Assembly: GCA_002900995.3 (NCBI GenBank)
Contig: CM035310.1
Span: forward strand, 1,910,138 to 1,974,137
From: Ganoderma boninense
Lineage: Eukaryota > Basidiomycota > Agaricomycetes > Polyporales > Polyporaceae
DNA: 64,000 nt
Direction: 5' to 3'
Translations under genes and position numbers: made by a program
Shown: piece after piece, positions 35,195 to 45,920 of the stretch
Layout of the letters: each line of letters begins with the position of its first letter
Numbering within the stretch: the stretch's first letter is position 1
The notes under the pieces: generated by a model
Database searches by the model: none
Told to the model about the DNA's origin: nothing
Seen by the model: the letters and a program-made list of their open reading frames with translations, nothing else

Positions 35195-36573
35195 ATGCTT
35201 CAGACCACTGACTTCAGCTTGCCTGGTGTGAACGACCGCCCCAAACTTGCTTGCTCTTTCGTCCGCTGGAGGCTTCTTCAGGCGGACAGCGGCAGCGCAG
35301 CTCTGGGATCCAGACTCAACACGGTCGAGGGCACCATCGTTGCGACTGTCGCTCGTCTTCTTCCACTGTAACGGCACCCGTGAGTACTCGCAGAGCGTTT
35401 TGAACGTTTATGCGGACTGAGTCTTGTGTTTGCTGTAGACAAGGAGACGTGGCTTCCCGCAGTCGAGCACTTGTTCGAGGCCTTGCACGCCTCGCCTGGT
35501 GCTCAATTCACCGTCATCGAGGCTTGGGCCATCGACTCGCCACAGCATGGCCACGCCGCACGGCTCAACGACCGCGTATGCTCGAGTTGCCTGGTGGGCT
35601 CGGTAAGTTTCTCTACAGCAAGGGCCTTTCGGGGCATGTATGCTGACATCTTCGAGAGATATGGACCAGTGGAATGCTCCTGTCAACACCTTGTTCAAAT
35701 CAGGGTTGATCGCGGGTGATCGGGTTGTCGGTATCGGCCACTCTGCGGGGTCGGTGTCTTTGTGAGTGCAATTAACAGCATACATGCACACGCGCCTCAC
35801 TCACGACTTCTAGGATCACCATGACCTTGGGATATGCGCTAGACAGCCTCCCCTTCTCCTCGATGATAGTGGTCGAGCCGCCCATGATGCCCCCGAAGAT
35901 TCTGAAGTATGCGCAAGAGAAGCGTCTCCCGATGCTGCGCGCAATAGAGTTGGCCAAAACACGTCAGGATATCTGGTCATCCCGAGAGGAGGCTCGAGAA
36001 TGGTTTGGGCGACAGTTTCCATGGTGCCGTTGGGACAAGCGTGTCTTCGACTGCTTCATCGTACGTATATACCTATTGCCTATGTACAAAGCGCAAGCTT
36101 GGTCCTAAGAGCTTCTCGGTTGGCTGAACATATGCGGACAGGAACATGCGCTACACGATCTACCCACTGCAACCTACCCGAGTCAGCGTGAAGGCGTCAC
36201 CCTCGCCTGCACGCGGGCGCAGGATTCGGCGGCGTACACCAAGTTCAAGATCGGCTTCGCCGCGCTGGACAGGCTGACGGAGCTTTGCGCCTCTCTTCCA
36301 GTCCACTGCATATTCGGAGAGACGATCGACATGGTGTGAGCCCGCGCTCCAACTGTTATTATCCAAGTCAATGAATCTGATCTTGGTCCAGCATCCAGGC
36401 CAGAGGCGTTACACAAGGTCATCGTGGATGAGAAGGCAGGCAGGCGGATGAAGTCTGTCCGGACTGTGTCTGAGGCTGGCCACCTCACTGTTCAGGACAA
36501 TCCACGCGGCGTCGCTCTGGCGATACGGGACATCTTGATGGGGGACTACGGGGCCGCTAGTTGTAAACTTTGA
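35195..36573 (+). CDS. Alpha/beta hydrolase, possibly peroxisomal, frame-broken
   Basis: Exons: 35,195-35,379, 35,439-35,602, 35,659-35,761, 35,814-36,060, 36,142-36,335 and 36,399-36,573. Recognisable parts are LSLVFFHCNGTHKETWLPAV (oxyanion region), IEAWAIDSPQHGHAARLND, the nucleophile elbow VVGIGHSAGSVS, MIVVEPPMMPP, VHCIFGETIDM (acid loop region) and SEAGHLTVQDNP (catalytic His). This fits the fungal AB-hydrolase group that includes yeast peroxisomal Lpx1. The last residues are SCKL; CKL is an accepted variant of the peroxisomal targeting signal PTS1. From about 35,250 to 35,580 the domain reads in a different frame from the ATG and from the rest, so two compensating base errors or an undetected small intron are needed. 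The acid residue is not certain. Confidence 0.75.
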
Positions 36574-36856
36574 TTGGTCTCATGCAAGCCTGAGCATGCC
36601 ATGACCAAACAATGTATGCACCCTCCGTCCGATATATTCTCACAAGTCATCCACATTGGAAACTATCCATCGCAGCTCACTGACGCCACAGCCATAAACA
36701 GGTGCATCTTGAAGGCCGGTAGGCGACTCGAAAGTACATATATGCATTCCACACGTGTAGGTACGTGTTAAGTAGTCCATTCTGATCCTAATAAACTAAG
36801 TCCAAGGTCCGAATAAATAAATGCTACCCCGGGCCGATATGCATGCCACGCGCCGC

Positions 36857-37859
36857 TCAGGCAATGTAAGTCACAGTAACGGAGCTATCCCCCGTCGACA
36901 CCTCCGCGACGATCGCGTTGTCCTGCACGAGGTCGATGAGCTCCGCGCCCGACGGGCCCACCGACGTGCCGCTCGCGGTGCCCGCGCGGCCCCGGTGAAC
37001 GTGACGCTCCCGAAGTCCGCGAAGGGCACGAGCCCGTCGGTGCTGCTGAAGTCCTCGACGATCCACTCCGCGTCGTACTCGCACAGCGCGGTCTGCCCGG
37101 AGAACGTGTGCGAGACCGTCTCGCCCGTCGACTCGTTCGTGATCTCCGCCGTCCCGCCCGTGGTCGACGTCGCGGTCACGGTGACCGTCACCGAGTCCCC
37201 CGCGGAGAAGCTGATCCCCGAGAAGTCGTACGCGTAGTCCGGGTACCACTCGAACCATGCTGGGAGTGCGCGAGGGATCGGAGAAGAGGCGATCAGCGAT
37301 CACTGCAGCGGGGAAACAAGGGGGAGAAGGCGGGTAATGTAGCGGGGCTCACCGTCGTAGCTGACACTGCTGCCGTCGACGCCGAAGTCGAGGCCCGTCT
37401 GGAGGATCGCGCTGCGGCAGGTGTCGCCGTCGATCCCGACCCAGGCGGACGCGTAGTGCGCGCCGGAGCCGCCCGACGGCTCCTGGGGTGTGGGGACGAC
37501 GAAGGTGCCGGTCACGGACGTGTACGTCGCCTAAAGAAGAGAAAGCAACGGTGTATTAGCCGGCCATGCGTAGCCGAAGAGTTGCTTCGAAGACAATGGT
37601 TGGGGCATCCATACCGTGCTCTCGGACAGGACGGCACCGGTCCAGTTCTCGCTGTAGAGGAGGTTTGAGGTGTGCCGTTGAGGGAGGCCGTGCTCTTGGT
37701 CACAGGCGCGTTGAAGGAGACGACCTGCTTGGGCTGCGACTGGTGGGTGAGGCCGCCGGCGCGACGCGCAAGTCGTTGAGCGAGACGCTCCTTGGAAGTC
37801 GGGAGGGCGAAGGCCGCGGCGGCGAGGAGCACCTGGCAAAGGAGTGCGGCAGCGAACAT
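36857..37859 (-). CDS. Secreted glutamic peptidase (family G1, eqolisin), frame-broken
   Basis: Three exons: 37,859-37,615, 37,530-37,353 and 37,259-36,857. A signal peptide (MFAAALLCQVLLAAAAFALP) and a propeptide precede the mature start YSENWTGAVL. The core shows TSVTGTFVVP, SAWVGIDGDTC, AILQTGLDFGV (catalytic Gln), AWFEWYPDYAYDFSG, ALCEYDAEWIVEDF (catalytic Glu), FADFGSVTFTGA, VGPSGAELIDLVQDN and VTVTYIA at the end. Members are acid-active secreted endopeptidases of fungi, used in protein breakdown at low pH. Two single-base breaks occur: near 37,676 (NGT to TSNLLYSENW) and near 36,986 (TGAAR to TASGTSVGP). Adding one base at each restores a total length divisible by three, which favours sequencing error over decay. 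The upstream CTG in frame is not needed as start. Confidence 0.85.
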
Positions 37860-38619
37860 GACAGGAAGCAAAGCAAAGGAGAGGAGAGGCCGACTCGATG
37901 GGGGCTTTCAGGGAAAAGGAACTGAGTGAATGCCGAGCTGGAGAAGAGGTGGTGCTTGGCTTGAGGCTTTTATACGCCCTTCGACGGCTTGACTTTAATA
38001 TGGCAATGCTGCATCGTCATGATTTGGAGGCGATGAGCGCATCGCGACGAGGTGTCGCGGCTCGAAAAAGAGCTGGAACTGCGTTAGTCGACCCATCTGG
38101 ACGGGAAGAGGGTAGTACCCGAGGCTTCTTCATCACTATGAGGGGCTGCGAGGGACAGCATCATATGCTGTGGCGGGCCATGCACAGTAGCACGGAGGTC
38201 AGATGACGTTCGGGTGGTGTGAAAGCCAAGCCCACAACCAAACCGCGACTTCGCGAGATCCTAATGCGGGATCGGGAAAGCCTGCGGCTCGAGTCGTTAT
38301 TAGTACCTGCTAGAAGTCGTGACTGGGGTCAAAAGTAACCCCCGGGCTCCCGCATACTGCACGCGATCATAGACTCTGTGCTGAAGTCCGGTACGATCAG
38401 ACGCACCTTTTCAAGCGCGATCTAGGATTGAGAGAGCCTTGATTGGGGAGACTCGAGACACTCCACCCCGGTCGCTAGTGATGTATAGCCCGCAGTTCCG
38501 CAGCGCGTGCCGATATTCTTGGTGGTTTGCCGTTTGATGGGTACCCTCGGAAGGGCAATCACTATACAAATATCGTTTGAGTGGAACTGAGACTCTTGCG
38601 AGCTAGGGCCGTTGAACGT
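37860..38619. other. Intergenic, upstream of the glutamic peptidase
   Basis: Promoter side of the minus-strand peptidase. No gene supported. Confidence 0.4.
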
Positions 38620-40580
38620 GGGTCAACACTACTTGCCTGTGAGCAACGGGCATAACACGACCGTGACGGAAACAATGCGCACCTACGAAGGATCCGGACT
38701 TGCAGCTCCACGGGCGTTGAGCAGCACATAAGGTATGATATCAGAAATAAACCAAAGTTGGCCGACGAAGTCTTCGTGATGAGGAGGGAGTTTGGGCATG
38801 TAATTGCCGAGTGGATCGTACTATGAACATTCGTTCTCATCTCGAGCGTACCTTGTCCGCCTGAATTGAAGTCATTCATAGAGACAGGCTGCGGACCGTA
38901 GCAGGATCCTCGTGCTAAAGCCGCTTTGAACCTAGATCTAAGTAAGCGATGAGATGTGTTGGCGGCATCGTGGTCGTGGTCGCAATCAGCCATGCGAGTG
39001 TGCGGCCCCGCAGACGCCTGCAGATGAAGCGCGCAGACCACGGTCATCGGCGCTTGGTGGTCAATATCTGAGCCTAAACGGGAAGCCTGAGCGCTGGTGA
39101 CGACCGGCCCGCAGGGGCCGTGGCCGGGTGCCCGCGGCGTCGCAGAGTCAGCGTTCTCAGGCGTTCTCCTTGTCTTCCAGGATAAATGACCTTGTTGCGT
39201 GGATCGGAGAGGACGCTTATGCCGAGGCCATTCCTTGCGCAGGCCCCTTCGCCGCCCTTGTGACCAGCACTCAGCTTGTGGGGAAAGTAACGTGCGCTGA
39301 AATTGTTCTTCATAGCTGAGCTCCGAGTCCTACGATGAGCCCTCCGGCAGTCGGGTTCCATTGGTCTTTCTAGTACCGTCCGCCGAGCTGTCCCAGAGGA
39401 TGGCAGAGGCTGGGAAGACGGTTGAGTAGATGGTACATTTGCCATCTTATTAATTTTGCATCAGAACAGAATGAAGCAACGGAAGACCCGTACTAAGGCT
39501 GCTAGTACTGCACTAAGAACGATGGCCGCGATGAGCGCGCGGCACGACGGGCAATCGGACACGCCGGGTTGGACCTGGGACCGGTTGCACCAGGAATATC
39601 CCAGACCTGAAAGGATCAACGGCGCCGTTTAAACAGGAACAATGCAGGAATGTTAACAAGTAAGTACGACAGCGCGCGGCAGATTGTCCATTCGCAATGT
39701 ACAGCAATCGCGCAGACGCCCTTGAAAACGAATAACAGAATCATCGCGCGCTCGGGTCGGGTCCGAATATGGCTGACCGCTTGTTCGATTTTGAGGGCTG
39801 ACTCCAACCTCAACGTGCCGACATGCCCCGAAAGTGCCAGCCTCCACCGTATATAAGGCCATCCCGTCGCCCGTCCTCTCTCTCCCCAGAACTTCCATGT
39901 TCACCTCTTCCCCTCCTCATCCTCTTAGGTGCGCCGGCCACCCGCATTGGTGTATGCTACGTGGGTAGTCGGTCGTACGCTCTCTGGAGGGGTTGAACGC
40001 GGACTGGGATGTCTCTCCCCCATACTGTCCATGTCGGAGGCCGCTTGGACGGGGTCGCTGGGCACCTCGCTATCGACCCGTACGTCGCCTTCTCTACTTC
40101 TCAACTCTCGCTTCCATCTAACGCCCTCTACCATATCTAACAGCCTTCGGTGTCGGACGTGCCCCCGCACCAACCTTTCTCGGTAGGTCCCTCACCGAAA
40201 CTTTTGATGATATCGCCCCTCACCGCTCTCCCGGACAGTCTTTCTCTTTCCTTTGTGGCACGTCCGAACTACGGATTTTGTGTCGCGCTGCATGGCTGAC
40301 CCACCGCCACGTACGTTCGTTCTCGCTAGCCACTCGACACAACACTCACCGCGTCTTCACTACAGTACCCCCTTGCACAAGGTGTCAGCCGCCCCGTCGA
40401 TTGTAAGCCCACCTCGTGGCTGTCGACGTTCGCGCTCGTCGCACTCAGGCTCCCATCTTCGCCGCGAATCACTTCATTGTGCCGGCGAAGAGGTGGACGA
40501 GCCAACGCCTTTCCGATATAGTCGCCTGTTAGGGACGGGCGACTCGGATTGTGCGGAGTCGGCGTGTCGCACTGCAAGGC
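38620..40580. repeat. Duplicated segment, left copy
   Basis: Collinear with 41,182-42,815 on the other side of the gap. Matching blocks include GTGACGGAAACAATGCG (38,663), CTATGAACATTCGTT (38,820), GATGAGATGTGTTGGCGG, and nearly everything from 39,380 to 40,580. The right copy lacks about 200 bases (39,181-39,380) and has many single-base losses in its first half. Confidence 0.8.
39690..40580 (+). repeat. Dispersed spliced repeat, copy C (truncated)
   Basis: It carries the CGTATATAAGGCC box (near 39,849), ATG at 39,897, and the V-exon TTCGGTGTCGGACGTGCCC after a CTAACAG acceptor. The terminal coding-like block ends GTCGCACTGCAAGGCTT at 40,580. There the unit stops abruptly and poor-quality sequence begins. 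The in-frame CAG of copies A and F is TAG here. One extra base (CCATACTGTCC) changes frame relative to copy D. Confidence 0.7.
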
Positions 40581-41081
40581 TTAAATACCCGCCAAACTCC
40601 CCGTTTCCACGGGTGACAAGATTCACTTTCCGTTTTCCATTTAAAAGGATCTACTTGTTCCATAAAAAACCCCCTTTATTCCCCCAAAGGGAAGAATTTT
40701 AAACCTTTTCCGTCAGATTTATAACAAACTAACCTGGACCTGGGCCCCGGCCATCCGGCGGGCTTTTAACATGAGGAGAACTTTCCAAGAGCTTCCCCCC
40801 CAATCCAGCAAGGGATCCAATGAACCCCTTTTAAATAGCATTCCGCCCATTTTTCCCAACCCGGGGTTTTTGTAACCCTTATTCGTTCGGAGGGCTTCCA
40901 AACCCAAAACCCCCCGGGCGATGACCCTGTGGGTATTTCGAACCAGCTCAACAAAAAAAGGGAGCAACCCCCGAACCAAAGTTAAAAATTCCCAATTTTT
41001 CCTCTTTTCAAGCCCCCGTCCCATCAATTTTCCGGGGGGCCCCCACTTCGGAACAGGAACCCAAAGGTCCGCCCCCTTTTT
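40581..41081. other. Low-quality contig end
   Basis: Homopolymer-rich, base-dropping sequence (cccc, gggg, aaaa runs) with no relation to neighbouring copies, running into the Ns. It looks like the poor end of a sequencing read or contig, so ORFs here should be ignored. Confidence 0.6.
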
Positions 41082-41181
41082 NNNNNNNNNNNNNNNNNNN
41101 NNNNNNNNNNNNNNNNNNNNNNNNNNNNNNNNNNNNNNNNNNNNNNNNNNNNNNNNNNNNNNNNNNNNNNNNNNNNNNNNN
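41082..41181. other. Assembly gap (100 N)
   Basis: Exactly 100 unknown bases, the usual placeholder for a gap of unknown length. ORFs spanning it are artefacts. Confidence 1.
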
Positions 41182-42815
41182 ACGGGCAAAAACACGGTGA
41201 CGGAAACAATGCGCCCCGAGGATCCGGACTTGCAGCCCCAAACGGCGTTGAGCAGCACAAAAAGATGAATAAAAAAAACCCAAAATTTGGCCAACAAAAA
41301 TTTTGTGAGGGGGAGGGAGTTTGGGCTGTAATTCCCATGGACCGTACTATGAACATTCGTTTCATCTCGGCGACCTTTCCGCCTGAATGGAAGTCATTCA
41401 TAGGACAGCTGCGGCCGTAGCAGGTTTCCTCGTGCAAAACCGTTTGAATAGATCTAAGAAACGATGAGATGTGTTGGCGGATCTGGTGGTTCGCAATCAG
41501 CCATGCGATGTGGGCCCCGCAGGCCTGCAGATAAAGCGCGCAGACCAGGTCATGGCGTTTGGGGGGTCAATATCTAACCCAAAAGGGGGGGAAAGGGCCT
41601 GGTGACGCCGGCCCGCGGGGGCCGTGGCGGGTGCCCGCGCGTCGCAGGTCGCGTTCTCCTTGCTCCGGGGAAAAAACCCCTTTTTTGGCGTGGAGGGGGG
41701 ACGAGCTGTCCCAGAGGATGGCAGAGGCTGGGAAGACGGTTGAGTAGATGGTACATTTGCCATCTTATTAATTTTGCATCAGAACAGAATGAAGCAACGG
41801 AAGACCCGTACTGGGCTAGTACTACTAAGATTACCGCTGAGGGGGCACTACGGGCAGTACAAGGGTTGCCCTTGCACCGCGTTGCAGGGGGGCAGGAATG
41901 GCAAGACACGACAGCGCGCCGGCAGATTGTCCATCGCAATCAATCGCGCAGACGAACGAATAACAGAATCACGGGCGCTCGGGTTCCGAATATGGCTGAC
42001 CGTTTGTTCGATTTTGAGGGCTGACTCCAACCTCAACGTGCCGACATGCCCCGAAAGTGCCAGCCTCCACCGTATATAAGGCCATCCCGTCGCCCGTCCT
42101 CTCTCTCCCCAGAACTTCCATGTTCACTTCTTCCCCTCCTCATCCTCTTAGGTGCGCCGGCCACCCGCATTGGTGTATGCTACGTGGGTAGTCGGTCGTA
42201 CGCTCTCTGGAGGGGTTGAACGTGGACTGGGATGTCTCTCCCCCATACGTCCATGTCGGAGGCCGCTTGGACGGGGTCGCTGGGCACCTCGCTATCGACC
42301 CGTACGTCGCCTTCTCTACTTCTCAACTCTCGCTTCCATCTAACGCCCTCTACCATATCTAACAGCCTTCGGTGTCGGACGTGCCCCCGCACCAACCTTT
42401 CTCGGTAGGTCCCCCACCGAAAATTCTGATGATATCGCCCCTCATCGCTCTCCCAGACAGTCTTTCTCTTTCCTTTGTGGCACGTCCGAACTACGGATTT
42501 TGTGTCGCGCTGCATGGCTGACCCACCGCCACGTACGTTCGTTCTCGCTAGCCACTCGACACAACACTCACCGCGTCTTCACTACAGTACCCCCTTGCAC
42601 AAGGTGTCAGCCGCCCCGTCGATTGTAAGCCCACCTCGTGGCTGTCGACGTTCGCGCTCGTCGCACTCAGGCTCCCATCTTCGCCGCGAATCACTTCATT
42701 GTGCCGGCGAAGAGGTGGACGAGCCAACGCCTTTCCGATATAGTCGCCTGTTAGGGACGGGCGACTCGGATTGTGCGGAGTCGGCGTGTCGCACTGCAAG
42801 GCTGAGCCTCCGACT
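41182..42815. repeat. Duplicated segment, right copy
   Basis: Degraded near-copy of 38,620-40,580. The first 500 bases show many single-base drops next to the gap; from about 41,900 onward identity is high. It includes repeat copy D. Confidence 0.8.
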
Positions 42816-43000
42816 AGTGAGTTTCAGAACCTCCTGTTGTCGTGAATCAAAAGCTTACCTCTGTCTTTCTAGCGTGCACCAGGTCCTTCGGGACAGGAAT
42901 TGACAAAGTGAGTGTTGACCTCCTGCGTGTTCACTGACAATCGGGATCTATTCAAGGGTTCGGTTCCATCCAGGTGAGCCATCCGGCATGATACCTACTA
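41890..43000 (+). repeat. Dispersed spliced repeat, copy D
   Basis: Almost identical to copy C up to GTCGCACTGCAAGGCT (42,801), then continues as expected: GAGCCTCCGACTA/GTGAGTT, an intron ending TTTCTAG, the CGTGCACCAGGTCC exon, GTGAGTG, a TTCAAG acceptor, a 17-nt exon and GTGAGCC. It shows that copy C is cut. TATATAAGG lies at about 42,073. Confidence 0.7.
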
Positions 43001-43364
43001 GATTAGCGGAGACATGTATATACCGTAGTGCGCTTTCAGATCAATATACATACTAGAACCCTAGTGAACTTGGTGGCGGAACGACGGTCCATGCCTTCGC
43101 GGGTCTTCCACCATGGAGGAAGAACGACATCCGATGAGGCTGTTAGCTTCTAACTCCCAGCAACAAAAGGGATACACCCACCATGAAGCATAGATTAGAC
43201 AATTCAGACCAGAGTTTCTCCTGCGGTGTCATCGTGCTTCAATTCCAAAGCCCAGTCAGCCCTCATTTTCGCTCGGGAGGCGAGACTTGCCTGAACCTTG
43301 ATCACCGATGCCGAATCGATCATGGCTCGGGGTATTTTTCGGAGGAAGCCAGCCTCACTCCAAT

Positions 43365-44740
43365 CGGTGCGAGTCATTCCTTCCGGACCCAACGTCGCAC
43401 CTGTTCGCCTCCAAAAGTCTCCTCCCACTTCTCGAACGTTCTCCGACTCCGGCACATGCATTTGTCCTTGCCCTTCCCAACACAGACTCGGAAAACAGAA
43501 GGCAACACACAGGATCCGGGCTGTGATAAGTGGAAGCACAGCACAGGGGAATTCGCCTGCCGCGAAGGTGCCACCCAACTTGTTACGACACGGCGCCCTC
43601 AGGCGGCGTCGTAGGGCGTCCGTGTATGGAAAGATACTGTGTCGGGCGGCCTCAGGCTGCCTGTTATCCATCGCAATCAATCGGCGAGGCAGACGAAACA
43701 CAGAATCACGCGCCTCTGGAAGCCGAATATGGCTGACCTTTTGTCCTAGTACCAGGGCTGACTCCAACTTCAACTTGCCGACGCGCCGAAAGTGCCAGCC
43801 TCCACCGTATATAAGGCCATCCCCTCGCCCAACCTCTCTCTCCCCAGAACTCCCATGTCCACTTCTTCCTCTCCTCATCCCCTTAGGTGCGCCGACCACC
43901 CGCATTGGTGTATACTATGTGGGTCGTTGGTCGTACGCTCTCGGGAGGGGTCGAAAGTCGGGCTGGGATGATTCTCCCCCACATGTCCATGTCGGAGGCC
44001 GCTTGGACGGGGTCGCTGGGCACCTCGCTGTCGACCGGTATGTGGCTCTATAGCCTTCTTCGCCGTATCATCAGCTCACGCTCCTCGTAAGCCTTTGGGG
44101 TCGGAGGTATCCATTCACCAATGTTCCTGGTATGCTCCCTCGTCTCCATTCGGTATCAACTGTCGCTCATCGCCATGTCGGATAGCTGCCCCTTCTCTCT
44201 CTGTCCCCTTCATGGTCGTCCAATATCTGGACGTCACATGGCATGGCTGACCAAACACCATGTAAGTCCACCCATTCCCCATTTTCCGTGCAAACAGACA
44301 CTTACTTCTCATCCAGCCACCCGCACAAGGTGTCAGCCGCCCCGTCGATCATAAGCCCACCCCGTGGCTGTCGACGTTCGCGCTCGTCGCACTCAGGCTC
44401 CCACCCTCGCCGCGAATCACTTCATTGTGCCGGCGAAGAGGTGGACGAGCCAACGCCTCTCCGATGTAGTCGCCCGTCTGGGATGGGCGACTCGGATTGT
44501 GCGGAGTCGGCGTGTCGCACTGCAAGGCTGAGCCTCCGACTGGTGAGTTCATTGAGTGTACCTTGATATTGGACGAGAGACTTACTGGAGTTATTGCAGC
44601 GTGCACCGGGACCTCCAACTGGATGCGGATTTGTATGGTGAGTTTTGACCTTCTCCTTGTTGACTGACGCTTGCAGGGTGTATGGTGTTAGCCTGGAAAG
44701 TGTAGGTGGGGTGAGTCATCCAGAACCAATTAGGGGAAGA
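43365..44740 (+). repeat. Dispersed spliced repeat, copy E
   Basis: Sub-type of A and F, including about 400 bases of shared upstream DNA (GGTGCCACCCA..., TATGGAAAGATACTG, GAATATGGCTGACC). TATATAAGG is near 43,809 and ATG at 43,855. A second ATG pair at 43,983 gives MSMSEAAWTGSLGTSLST followed by a GTATGTGG donor. The in-frame CAG of A/F is TAG. The last exons (CGTGCACCGGGACCTCC, then GTGAGTT) are specific to this copy. Confidence 0.7.
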
Positions 44741-44961
44741 GGATAGGCCACGTATTTCCCGTGTAAACACTACTGTAGTAGGTTCGAGAATGAGCATATT
44801 GAGGCCATCACCGTCTATTCTGCGTAACAAAGGTAGTGCGCACCGCCAAGAGTATGAGCAAACCCGCCTGGAATCCCATATGGCCCAAGACAGTAAACGG
44901 GGTTACGAAACACCACAGGAGAGAGCAACATCCCGTCGTAGATCCCGCTTCACAGCTATTA

Positions 44962-45555
44962 CTAGGAACGGCCAAAGGCACAGAATTTGACCGTAGTGAA
45001 CGGCCAGTGCCATAGTCTCGGTGTATATGTCCGTCCGGTGGCGGGGAGACTCCGCGCAGAGACGAAGGACTCACGTAGGAGTGACGCTGGTGCAATAGCG
45101 TTGGTATTCATCGTCGTTGACCCGGCCTCAAGCTGGCTGCCGCCTGGTGTAGGAGAATTCGAACCCAGTAAGAGACGAGTTTGAGTGCAAGATCTAGGGC
45201 CGGCTCCACGAGGATTCGAAGGAGGATTGGTGGGTTGAGCTGCTGCCGGGTGTACCTGTGCAACTGGAGGCATTGTAGGCGGAGGGCGGCGGAAGGGCCG
45301 GGGACGCACGCGGTTCGTGAACGAGGGATCGTGTGCGCCCTACGACGACGAGTGATTGAGGTCCTCGCTATGAGCATGGGTGACGATGGGTCCAGTGGTT
45401 GCCCCGGACAGGCGGCCGCTGATCAAGGTCGTGCAGGATGCCGAGCGTAGCGGCCCTGACAGGGACGTTGCTCGGATCTGGAAAGGGGAGGTCTGAGCGG
45501 GTTGAAGAGGACGGGCCTCCGTTGAACTGGGTGGTGGGAAGAGGTTCGAGATCAT
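44962..45555 (-). pseudogene. Pro/Ser-rich ORF interrupted by in-frame TAG
   Basis: From ATG 45,555 one frame runs to 44,962 (197 codons), broken once by TAG at 45,342-45,340. Before the stop it begins MISNLFPPPSSTEARPLQP; after it comes NRVRPRPFRRPPPTMPPVAQ, and the end is TYTPRLWHWPFTTVKFCAFG. Composition is rich in Pro, Ser, Thr and Arg with no domain that I recognise. The stop could be a real nonsense mutation, a sequence error, or a sign that the frame is not coding. No splice pair removing it is obvious. Confidence 0.3.
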
Positions 45556-45920
45556 GGTCTGAGCCCTAGCCAGAATCCATGGCTATATGTAGACAAGGGT
45601 AGCGGAGTGGCTGCTAGTTCTCGAGAACTGGGGGGAGAGCGAGAGGTGCTGTTTCTGGCTGTCAAGCCCGCTCATGACAGCGACATGGGCTCTCAGATAG
45701 TGAGCGGGCATCGGTTGTGCGTCGGGGATGGGCGAGGGTAGCGAGAGGATATTTAGCACTAATAGCAGACGGAGAACAGCTCAGTCTTGCAATTTCGCTG
45801 CACCGGCCAGTGTGACTCAACCCACGTGGCGCCGTGTCACATCCACATCGATCCAACCCAGCCGCCTCTACTTAGGTCTACTTAGGTTCGACGCAATCCC
45901 CTCTCACGTGGGGTCGTTGT

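Noticed and set aside
40719..41437. Frames spanning the N block
   Set aside because: They contain runs of undefined residues across the gap and derive from low-quality contig ends.
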